Source: Myxococcota bacterium
GTDB taxonomy: Bacteria; Myxococcota_C; UBA6777
Reading direction: 5' to 3'
Assembly (NCBI GenBank): GCA_023150835.1
Contig: JAKLKB010000216.1
Location: 1-5,379, forward strand
DNA length: 5,379 nucleotides
Below are positions 1 to 5,239 of the stretch, piece after piece. Position numbers and translations under genes: made by a program. The stretch's first letter is position 1. Every line of letters starts with the position of its first letter. Under the pieces are notes generated by a model. The model ran no database searches. It was given only the letters and a program-made list of their open reading frames with translations, and had not been told where the DNA came from.

Positions 1-219
1 GGAAAGTACGGAAAGTACGGAAAGTACGGAAAGTACGGAAAGTACGGAAAGTACGGAAAGTACGGAAAGTACGGAAAGTACGGAAAGTACGGAAAGTACG
101 GAAAGTACGGAAAGTACGGAAAGTACGGAAAGTGCGGAAAGTGCGGAAAGTGCGGAAAGTGCGGAAAGTGCGGAAAGTGCGGAAAGTGCGGAAAGTGCGG
201 AAAGTGCGGAAAGTACGGA
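1..219. repeat. 9-bp tandem repeat array (minisatellite), 24 copies
   Basis: Twenty-four uninterrupted, in-register 9-bp units fill the left end, followed by a partial GGA. The first 14 units (1-126) read GGAAAGTAC, the next 9 (127-207) read GGAAAGTGC, and the last full unit (208-216) returns to GGAAAGTAC. No other substitution is seen. The array starts at base 1, so its true left border and copy number are unknown. Because 9 is a multiple of 3 and no frame of the unit contains a stop, all six frames stay open here; such ORFs are not evidence of a gene. An extension into a coding region to the left cannot be excluded. Confidence 0.98.
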
Positions 220-434
220 GACGGGGTTTCTCTGTGCGCTCAGACTTTCTGCCTTCCTCCCCCTCGCGGCAGCAGCGAGGCTTTGCGAGCGTCGCAGGGA
301 CAGGGGACGCCCGAAGGGCAGGGGTGAGCGTCACGCGATCAAAAGAACGAGGTCGGGATAAAGGACAAAGGGCAGAAGAAGAGAAGGCGAGAGAAAAGAG
401 GGGCGATGCGGAGAAAAGAGGGGGATGTGCGGGA
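220..434. other. non-coding spacer with purine-rich tract and small hairpins
   Basis: No convincing gene is seen between the array and the lipoprotein stop. Small inverted repeats are present: CCTCGC/GCGAGG (262-267 with 275-280), GCCC-gaa-GGGC (308-318) and GTGA-gcg-TCAC (324-334). The stretch around 285-330 resembles the GC-rich interspersed palindromic elements found between genes in many bacteria, but this is a resemblance only. From about 341 to 424 the plus strand is strongly purine-rich and contains a near-duplicated 20-bp block starting GAGAAAAGAGGG at 391 and 411. None of the hairpins is followed by a T run on the minus strand, so no standard terminator for the lipoprotein gene was found. 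Confidence 0.6.
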
Positions 435-1169
435 TCAAAAGCAGCGGCTAAAGTTTTCGCCTGTCGAAGGTTTGCAGACCGTACCTGTTTCACAAGCGAT
501 ATCTCCACCGCAGATATCGCCTTTTTTGGCTTTGGTGGGGACGGGTTCACAATAGCCGAGGGGTTCGTCGACAGGTGTTAGCGGTCGGCAGTTTTGCTTT
601 TCAGCGGGGCAATCTTCGCCTTTGTTGCGGAGATCACAGGTGGGAGTGCATCGCTTGACAAAGGTAAATCCGACAACAGGGCGGCAGTAAAGATTCAATT
701 CACAATCGAGTTCTTGTTCGCAAAGGCCGCCTACAGGCTTGTTTCCGCTGGGAGTGCGGCAGTAGCCGTTCCCCTCAAATAGAACGCAGATCTCGCTTTT
801 GGGGCAACCTTGTTGCTTGACGACATCGCAGCGTGCGACGCAAAAACGTCCCTTGCCATCGAGATTTGGCGCGCAGGTTTCTTGAAATTTGTTGCAGTCG
901 TCTTGTTTGGCGCAAGGTGTGGGGGCAGGGATGATGTTGGAAACGCAACTGGTGTTGCTGCATCGAAAATCTTTGGGACAGTCGTTGTCTTTGCTGCACG
1001 TCTTTGGCACGCAGGTTTTTTCGAGGCACTTGTAATCGGTGGGGCAATCTGCATCTTGTGTGCAGTTGAATCGGGCCTGCTTGTAGTCCACAGAGAATGT
1101 ACAAGAGGCCGAAAACAACAAGAGGCTACAAAGCAAAAAAGAAAAAACAAATCTCGTCCGCATGCGCAT
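435..1169 (-). CDS. cysteine-rich secreted lipoprotein with seven four-cysteine modules
   Basis: The 244-residue product has a basic start, a hydrophobic segment (about residues 7-20) and a lipobox-like FSASC ending at Cys23, so export and lipid anchoring are likely. The mature part has 28 cysteines after Cys23, which group as seven sets of four: 36/42/48/53, 58/64/70/75, 86/92/99/110, 114/122/128/137, 150/156/162/174, 178/187/194/207 and 220/226/232/243. Sets three and five are each followed by a partner set ending GYC, giving a longer A+B repeat; the last A set has no B partner and the protein stops one residue after Cys243. Such disulfide-rich repeat lipoproteins, sometimes labelled Dickkopf-like or EB-like, are frequent in Myxococcota and relatives; their function is generally unknown, with surface binding or a structural role plausible. 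Two in-frame ATGs lie at 1169 and 1163. The AAGG just upstream is 2 nt from the first and 8 nt from the second, so translation may really start at 1163, losing two residues. Confidence 0.88.
   Translation of the reverse strand: MRMRTRFVFSFLLCSLLLFSASCTFSVDYKQARFNCTQDADCPTDYKCLEKTCVPKTCSKDNDCPKDFRCSNTSCVSNIIPAPTPCAKQDDCNKFQETCAPNLDGKGRFCVARCDVVKQQGCPKSEICVLFEGNGYCRTPSGNKPVGGLCEQELDCELNLYCRPVVGFTFVKRCTPTCDLRNKGEDCPAEKQNCRPLTPVDEPLGYCEPVPTKAKKGDICGGDIACETGTVCKPSTGENFSRCF
496..526 (+). terminator. terminator-shaped hairpin antisense to the lipoprotein gene
   Basis: A perfect 9-bp inverted repeat, GCGATATCT (496-504) and AGATATCGC (512-520) with a 7-nt loop, is followed on the plus strand by C and six T. 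This has the form of an intrinsic terminator for rightward transcription, yet lies inside the leftward lipoprotein gene, in the codons for the GDICGGDIAC segment of its last module. It may equally be a by-product of the repeated GDI codons. The stem is only moderately GC-rich. Confidence 0.35.
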
Positions 1170-1396
1170 AACCTTCTTCTGTTCGACTCCTCAACCCACG
1201 AAAGGGGGCGAGAGCGCTTGTCGGATATCTCAAACGCCTGTTAAGAAGCCCCCTTGTTGTATGGGATTCCCTTGAATCGGTCAAGAAGATTGCGATAGAG
1301 TTTCTGGGGAAAGCGCCGTTGGGGCGTTGTGCTGCCTTGGACGGCGTGGGCGCATGACAACGCCAGCCTCAATTCATCCAAACAGGAGAGCGGATC
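1170..1396. promoter_or_regulatory. divergent intergenic region between lipoprotein gene and sppA
   Basis: This gap must hold the 5' ends of both divergent genes. Visible structure: an 8-bp inverted repeat AAGGGGGC/GCCCCCTT (1202-1209 with 1248-1255), and another, GGCGTTGT/ACAACGCC (1323-1330 with 1357-1364), just ahead of the sppA ribosome binding site, enclosing a smaller GCC/GGC stem. A weak sigma-70-like candidate for sppA is TTGAAT (1272-1277) and GATAGA (1294-1299) with a 16-bp spacer; only half of the -10 positions match the consensus. No convincing promoter was found on the minus strand. No small gene is supported here. Confidence 0.45.
1384..1388 (+). promoter_or_regulatory. ribosome binding site of sppA
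   Basis: AGGAG lies 8 nt before the ATG at 1397. It fixes this start and agrees with the signal peptide beginning at once after it. Confidence 0.8.
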
Positions 1397-3202
1397 ATGT
1401 TTCGACAGTTCGTCTTGGGCATCTTGGGGGCAGCCTTGTGGGTCGGTGGGATGGCGCAACCTGCGCATGCTTTTTGGGACTTTGGTGCAAACAAGAAACC
1501 TGAAAAAAAGCCGATCGAGGTCGCGATGTTTCGTCTGGCAGGGGGCTATCCCGATCGGGCCAAAAGTGCTGGACTGTTTGCGCAGCCCAAAAGCTTTCAA
1601 CGCTTGATGCGGCGTTTGAACACAGCCAAAAACAGCCCCACCGTCAAAGCCGCGATCTTTCGTCTTGGCGGATTGAGCGTCAGTCTGACCAAAGCCGAAG
1701 CCATCCATAAGGCGATCTTGGTGTTGCGCCAGTCTGGAAAACAAACTGTTGCGATGCTTGAGGCCGGAAGCAGCGCAGATTATCTCGTTGCGATGGCCTG
1801 TGACAAGATCTATATGCCCAAAAGTGGTATGTTGATCTTGCCGGGTCTGCGGAGCGAATCGCTTTACTTCAAAAAGATGATGGAGCGCTTCGGCCTGTTG
1901 GGAGACTTTATTACGGTGGGCGACTTCAAAACCGCCCCCGAACCTTTCTTGCGCGATTCGATGTCCGATGCCCAACGCCGCCAAGTCTCCGCGATCCTCG
2001 ATGATCTGTACCAACACTTCGTGTCGCTGATCTCCACCCATCGCAAGCTCCCCATAGAAAAAGTCAAAGCTCTCCTCGATCAAGGGATCTGGTCGCCCGA
2101 AGATGCCAAAAAAGCCGGAATGATCGACGACGTGTTGTACATCCAAGATATCTACAAACAACTGCGTTCCGCATGGAAAGACGAAAAAGTCGAATTCATC
2201 GCCAACTACGCGATCAAAAAACGCGAGCGACCCACCAACTTGTGGTCGATGTTTTCGATGCTGCTCAATCCGAAAAAGTCCAGTACTGCGGGATCTCAGC
2301 CCAAGATCGCCGTCGTGTATGCCGAAGGCACGATCTATTACGGCTCTGCACCACGCGGACTCTTTTCGGAAGAGACCGATATCTGGTCCGATGGGCTGAT
2401 CAAGACTCTTGAACAGGTGCGCAAGGTTCAAAACTTGCGTGCGGTGATCTTGCGTATCAATAGCCCGGGAGGATCGGCTCTTGCGAGTGATCTGGTGTGG
2501 CGAAAACTCGAACAGCTCAAACGCAAGGTTCCACTCTACGTTTCGATGGGCGACGTTGCCGCTTCGGGCGGTTATTATCTTTCGATGGGCGCGGATACCA
2601 TCGTGGCCCAACCCACGACCATCACAGGCTCGATCGGCATCTTTGCAGGAAAGTTGGTTCTGCGCGGCGCGATGGACAAACTCGGCATCACCGTACAAAG
2701 TCTCTCTCGTGGCAAAAACGCGGGGATGTTCTCTGCCTTTGAAACCTTTTCGACCTCCGAACGCGAGGCACTCCGTCAGATGCTTCAACACGCTTACACA
2801 GACTTCGTCAACAAAGCCGCAAAAGGCCGAAAGATGAAGCCCGAAGATCTGTTGAAACTGGCAGGTGGGCGCGTTTGGACTGGCCGACAAGCCCATGCCA
2901 AGGGACTTGTCGATAAACTGGGCGATCTGCACGATACCATCGAATTGGCGATCCAACGAACAGGACTCCGCGTTCGCCCACAGATCGTCAACTTCCCCCA
3001 ACCCAAGGGCTTCTTTGAGATGTTCGACGCTGTTTCTTCTCGCGAACAAGGCACCCTTCCTTTGGCCGCGCAGCGCTTGTGGGCCTTGCTTGCAACCCTC
3101 CCCGCGCCTCTAAGCGCTCCCTTGCACCTGTTGTTTCGCACACAAGCGCAAAACCAACACCTGTTGATGTACCACCCCATCCCTTCCATCCACCTGCGTT
3201 GA
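1397..3202 (+). CDS. sppA: signal peptide peptidase SppA, long duplicated type (protease IV, S49 family)
   Basis: This 601-residue serine protease belongs to the S49 family, whose members digest cleaved signal peptides and some membrane proteins at the inner membrane. The length fits the long (67K) type made of two related domains, about residues 38-260 and 302-530. The nucleophile Ser390 sits in DVAASGGYY after the NSPGGS motif (355-360), and the general-base Lys178 sits in GDFKTAPEPF of the N-terminal domain, matching the split Ser/Lys dyad of E. coli SppA. The PTTITGSIG segment (406-414) is also typical. The N-terminus has a hydrophobic stretch ending in an AHA motif before Phe26, which reads as a cleavable signal peptide rather than the membrane anchor of E. 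coli SppA. The tail (about 535-601) is proline-rich with a hydrophobic patch at 561-580. The divergent neighbour is an exported lipoprotein; the SDR gene follows after 66 bp with no clear terminator, so cotranscription is possible. Confidence 0.95.
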   Translation: MFRQFVLGILGAALWVGGMAQPAHAFWDFGANKKPEKKPIEVAMFRLAGGYPDRAKSAGLFAQPKSFQRLMRRLNTAKNSPTVKAAIFRLGGLSVSLTKAEAIHKAILVLRQSGKQTVAMLEAGSSADYLVAMACDKIYMPKSGMLILPGLRSESLYFKKMMERFGLLGDFITVGDFKTAPEPFLRDSMSDAQRRQVSAILDDLYQHFVSLISTHRKLPIEKVKALLDQGIWSPEDAKKAGMIDDVLYIQDIYKQLRSAWKDEKVEFIANYAIKKRERPTNLWSMFSMLLNPKKSSTAGSQPKIAVVYAEGTIYYGSAPRGLFSEETDIWSDGLIKTLEQVRKVQNLRAVILRINSPGGSALASDLVWRKLEQLKRKVPLYVSMGDVAASGGYYLSMGADTIVAQPTTITGSIGIFAGKLVLRGAMDKLGITVQSLSRGKNAGMFSAFETFSTSEREALRQMLQHAYTDFVNKAAKGRKMKPEDLLKLAGGRVWTGRQAHAKGLVDKLGDLHDTIELAIQRTGLRVRPQIVNFPQPKGFFEMFDAVSSREQGTLPLAAQRLWALLATLPAPLSAPLHLLFRTQAQNQHLLMYHPIPSIHLR

Positions 3203-3256
3203 AACATCCTCGCCTATCTCCTACGGGATTTGGATTTCACGCAGATACTTTGCACG

Positions 3257-3263
3257 AAAGGAG
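3257..3263 (+). promoter_or_regulatory. ribosome binding site deciding the SDR gene start
   Basis: AAAGGAG lies 5 nt before the ATG at 3269. An upstream in-frame ATG at 3230 would add 13 residues ahead of the nucleotide-binding strand and has no comparable site, so 3269 is preferred. Confidence 0.8.
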
Positions 3264-3268
3264 CGCCG

Positions 3269-4141
3269 ATGCGGACCTTGATCGCTGGATGTGGGTATGT
3301 TGGGAGCGCGTTGGCGCAAGAACTCGTGCTTTCGGGGCATACCGTGTGGGGGCTGCGCCGCGATCCTGCGGGTCTGCCCGCAGGATCGCGTCCTCTTGCT
3401 GCGGATCTGACCCAAGCAGAGACCTTGCGATCGCTTCCAAGCGATCTGGACTTCGTGATCTATGCGGCTTCCGCAGGAGGGCGTCGCGAAGAAAACTACC
3501 GCGCCGCTTATGTCGATGGTTTGCGCTGCTTGTTGACCGCTCTTGCCCCCCAACGCTCGTCGATCCGACGTGTCCTCTTTACCTCCAGCACCAGCGTCTA
3601 TCCGCAAGATGACGGATCGTGGATCGACGAAGAAACGCCCGCAACACCGACGCATTTCACAGGCGCGCTGCTGCGTCAGGCAGAAGATCTGCTCTGGGAT
3701 AGCGGCTTTTCTGCTGTGGTCTTGCGACTTGCGGGGATCTATGGACCCGGGCGTTTCCGTTTGATCGAGCAGATCACAAAAGCAGAGGCGCGTTGCTCAG
3801 AAGGGCCTCCGCGCTACAGCAATCGTATCCATCGCGACGATTGCGCGGGGGCTTTGCATCACTTGATGCAGCTTCCCCATCCCAAACCCTTGTACCTTGG
3901 GGTGGATGATGCTCCTGTCGATATCTGCGAAGTGCAGCGGTGGATCGCAACACAACTCGGACAACCCCTTCCTCCCACCGTTTCAGAAGAACAAGCACCC
4001 CCGATCCTTCGCGCCAACAAACGTTGCAGCAACGCTTTGCTGCGCAAAAGCGGATACTCCCTTCGTTATCCTTCTTATCAAGACGGATACTCCGCTATCT
4101 TAGACGAATGGCGCAGGATATCCCCCGTCCCTCCGCTCTAA
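3269..4141 (+). CDS. YeeZ-like atypical SDR (NAD(P)-binding epimerase/dehydratase-fold protein)
   Basis: The 290-residue product begins directly with a Rossmann nucleotide-binding motif, G7-C-G-Y-V-G12. Two arginines after the second strand (GLRRDP, residues 28-33) hint at NADP(H) over NAD(H). Further family landmarks are FTSSTSVYP (104-112), RLAGIYGPGR (153-162), NRIHRDDCAGAL (185-196) and the C-terminal block NKRCSNALLRKSGY (250-263), the pattern of the YeeZ group of atypical extended SDRs. The usual catalytic YxxxK of classical SDRs is not seen where expected; the region reads GALLRQAEDLL, as in other YeeZ-type proteins, so redox or epimerase activity is uncertain and the substrate is unknown. 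It is cytoplasmic, with no signal peptide. It follows sppA in the same direction and its 3' end converges with the DUF429 gene. Codons 31-41 contain a striking perfect inverted repeat, annotated separately. A sugar-epimerase role cannot be excluded. Confidence 0.9.
   Translation: MRTLIAGCGYVGSALAQELVLSGHTVWGLRRDPAGLPAGSRPLAADLTQAETLRSLPSDLDFVIYAASAGGRREENYRAAYVDGLRCLLTALAPQRSSIRRVLFTSSTSVYPQDDGSWIDEETPATPTHFTGALLRQAEDLLWDSGFSAVVLRLAGIYGPGRFRLIEQITKAEARCSEGPPRYSNRIHRDDCAGALHHLMQLPHPKPLYLGVDDAPVDICEVQRWIATQLGQPLPPTVSEEQAPPILRANKRCSNALLRKSGYSLRYPSYQDGYSAILDEWRRISPVPPL
3359..3390. repeat. perfect 14-bp inverted repeat inside the SDR gene
   Basis: CGCGATCCTGCGGG (3359-3372) and its exact reverse complement CCCGCAGGATCGCG (3377-3390) enclose a TCTG loop. 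It starts 90 nt after the start codon and encodes residues around RDPAGLPAGSR, a surface loop after the second strand of the Rossmann fold. Such a long GC-rich stem with a tetraloop is far beyond what chance gives in 5 kb and would form a strong hairpin in the mRNA. Confidence 0.9.
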
Positions 4142-4150
4142 ACATACCAC

Positions 4151-4852
4151 CTAGTACCAGATCTCCATCCGCAACCCTCTTTCATCGCAAGGCGGAGCCT
4201 CCGGTACTCGCGAGGCTTTGCCTTGGTTGTACTTCCAAGCCACCCACGCCAGCGCACAAGCATCAAGGATATCTTCTACACCAAAGTATTTCCTCTCGGT
4301 TTGGACCCGTAGATCTTCGCATAGCGCCCGCACGTTTGAAAAAAAACCGTCTGTGCGCTGTTCTAAAAGCTGAATGCGCTGATTTTGCCCAATCTGCGAG
4401 CGTTTGTGTGTAACAAGCGGCTCGCCATGCAGCGCTGAAAACACCATCTCTGGATGTGCTTCGACGATCCGCTCTTGTAGATCGGGCGTCATGGTCGTGT
4501 CGAGATCGCGGATCTTCGGCCAGATCAAAAAACTTTGACGACTTACACCGAGTTTCCTCACCACCTCGTAGTCTTGAAGCTCCAGCCAAGCCCGTAGCGG
4601 CGGCGAAAATAAGGCGCTGCTGCGTTTCCCAAGCAGCTTCCGCCCCATCCGATCGGCTTCTCGTCCGCCCTGTGCTTTCTGCTCGGGTAAACCGATCGGC
4701 ATATCTACCGCACAGGCCGCTGCTGTCGGGTAATGTTGTAAGATATCCGTCATACTGCGAAATACGCTCGCAGAAGCTGCTCCGCTTGACGAAGGAAGCT
4801 GTACAACAAGCCATCCTTCTCGACATCCATCTATTCCGAGAACCTCCGTCAT
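4151..4852 (-). CDS. DUF429 family protein, predicted RNase-H-fold nuclease
   Basis: The 233-residue product matches the DUF429 family by its ordered motifs: GIDGCREGW (6-14), AVDMPIGLP (48-56), the READRMGRKLLGKRSSALFSPP block (64-85), a KIRDL segment (113-117), EAHPE (131-135), KRSQIGQNQR (150-159), DILDACALAW (194-203) and the ending RGLRMEIWY. The conserved acidic residues Asp8, Asp50, Glu131 and Asp194/Asp197 fit a metal-binding RNase-H-like site; family nuclease activity is a prediction, and the biological role is unknown. The length is normal and the gene looks intact. The ATG at 4852 follows GAGGG (complement of 4859-4863) by 6 nt. It is cytoplasmic, with no signal peptide. Its TAG stop lies 9 bp from the SDR stop in a tail-to-tail arrangement, so the two transcripts probably overlap at their 3' ends. 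Confidence 0.92.
   Translation of the reverse strand: MTEVLGIDGCREGWLVVQLPSSSGAASASVFRSMTDILQHYPTAAACAVDMPIGLPEQKAQGGREADRMGRKLLGKRSSALFSPPLRAWLELQDYEVVRKLGVSRQSFLIWPKIRDLDTTMTPDLQERIVEAHPEMVFSALHGEPLVTHKRSQIGQNQRIQLLEQRTDGFFSNVRALCEDLRVQTERKYFGVEDILDACALAWVAWKYNQGKASRVPEAPPCDERGLRMEIWY
4189..4224 (+). terminator. possible 3' stem for the rightward transcript, inside the convergent gene
   Basis: On the plus strand AAGGCGGAGCCTC (4189-4201) pairs with GAGGCTTTGCCTT (4212-4224) over 13 positions, two of them G-U wobbles (4194 with 4219, 4195 with 4218), around a 10-nt loop. It begins 47 nt after the SDR stop codon and is followed by the modestly U-rich GGTTGTACTTCC. On the minus strand the two wobbles become C-A mismatches, so the stem favours rightward RNA. 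A true T run is absent, so a Rho-independent terminator is only one possibility. Confidence 0.3.
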
Positions 4853-4858
4853 CTTTTG

Positions 4859-4863
4859 CCCTC
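4859..4863 (-). promoter_or_regulatory. ribosome binding site of the DUF429 gene
   Basis: GAGGG on the minus strand, 6 nt before the ATG at 4852, supports this start, which also places the family's first motif at residues 6-14. Confidence 0.75.
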
Positions 4864-4961
4864 GCTATCTGTTGAAATCTCGCTTTTCAGAGTGGATGCG
4901 TCTGTGCTTTTGGGCGACGCCTAGGAGACATTTGCGATTTCAGATGCGACTTGCCGTTTTT

Positions 4962-4976
4962 TTGATTCTGAATCAA
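4962..4976. promoter_or_regulatory. 15-bp palindrome between T tracts, possible operator
   Basis: TTGATTC-T-GAATCAA is an exact odd-length palindrome. Seven T (4957-4963) run into its left edge and nine T (4979-4987) follow two bases after it. It sits about 110 bp upstream of the DUF429 start. It could be a protein binding site, or on the plus strand a weak AT-rich terminator stem. Confidence 0.3.
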
Positions 4977-5029
4977 TGTTTTTTTTTACCAAAAAAGCAG
5001 CGACTCGTTTGGGCACGGATCGATGGAAC

Positions 5030-5073
5030 GCCGCTTGCCAAAAAATCCCCACCGCCGCTTGCCAAAAAATCCC
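5030..5073. repeat. 20-bp direct repeat, 24-bp period
   Basis: GCCGCTTGCCAAAAAATCCC occurs exactly at 5030-5049 and again at 5054-5073, separated by 4 bp. No function is recognised. Confidence 0.9.
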
Positions 5074-5080
5074 GATGCTC

Positions 5081-5131
5081 GTGGTATACCGAGCGGAGCC
5101 GCCGTTCGTGATATCCCAAGCGCAGCCGCCG
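5081..5131. repeat. degenerate 24-bp direct repeat, 27-bp period
   Basis: Positions 5081-5104 and 5108-5131 match at 20 of 24 bases, both starting GTG and ending AGCCGCCG. The pair lies 7 bp after the 20-bp duplication, so two different short duplications sit side by side. Confidence 0.7.
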
Positions 5132-5153
5132 CTGGAGAAAAAACGTCTGTTCG

Positions 5154-5234
5154 CTCCGCCGATACGGGGTGAAGGGAGCCGCGCTCCCTTCCGGGGTGTG
5201 GGGCAGCGCCCCATAGGCGTTAGGTGAAGCGGAG
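5154..5234. repeat. multi-hairpin palindromic block
   Basis: An outer pair CTCCGC/GCGGAG (5154-5159 with 5229-5234) encloses two hairpins: GAAGGGAGC/GCTCCCTTC (5171-5179 with 5183-5191), a perfect 9-bp stem, and TGGGGC/GCCCCA (5199-5204 with 5208-5213), each with a 3-nt loop. The arrangement suggests a three-way-junction fold of the kind seen in repeated extragenic palindromic elements. Family membership is inferred. Confidence 0.6.
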
Positions 5235-5239
5235 GAAAG

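Noticed and set aside
1-219. CRISPR array
   Set aside because: The units are 9 bp and contiguous, with no spacers.
262-280. Terminator for the lipoprotein gene at the CCTCGC/GCGAGG hairpin
   Set aside because: It is more than 150 bp after the stop and the leftward RNA after it is G/A-rich, not a U run.
132-581. 149-residue rightward frame beginning with RKV repeats
   Set aside because: It begins inside the 9-bp array, which has no stops in any frame, uses a GTG in the repeat as start, has no ribosome binding site, and overlaps the lipoprotein gene in antisense.
1241-3049. 602-residue open frame antisense to almost all of sppA
   Set aside because: sppA is unambiguous from its catalytic motifs. 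The antisense frame has no recognisable domain and shows the His/Phe/Arg/Gln-rich composition of a reverse reading; it stays open because sppA avoids the codons that would give reverse stops.
3230-3268. Upstream start of the SDR gene giving a 303-residue protein
   Set aside because: The ATG at 3269 has AAAGGAG at good spacing and begins right at the nucleotide-binding strand; the extra 13 residues are not typical of the family.
3428-3435. GCGATCGC, the cyanobacterial HIP1 octamer
   Set aside because: Only one copy was noticed; the general GATC enrichment explains it, and no gene points to a cyanobacterium.
4976-5227. 83-residue rightward frame in the right flank
   Set aside because: There is no ribosome binding site, the start lies in the TTGATTC palindrome region, and the end is inside the hairpin block. 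It is possibly decayed coding sequence, but nothing supports it.
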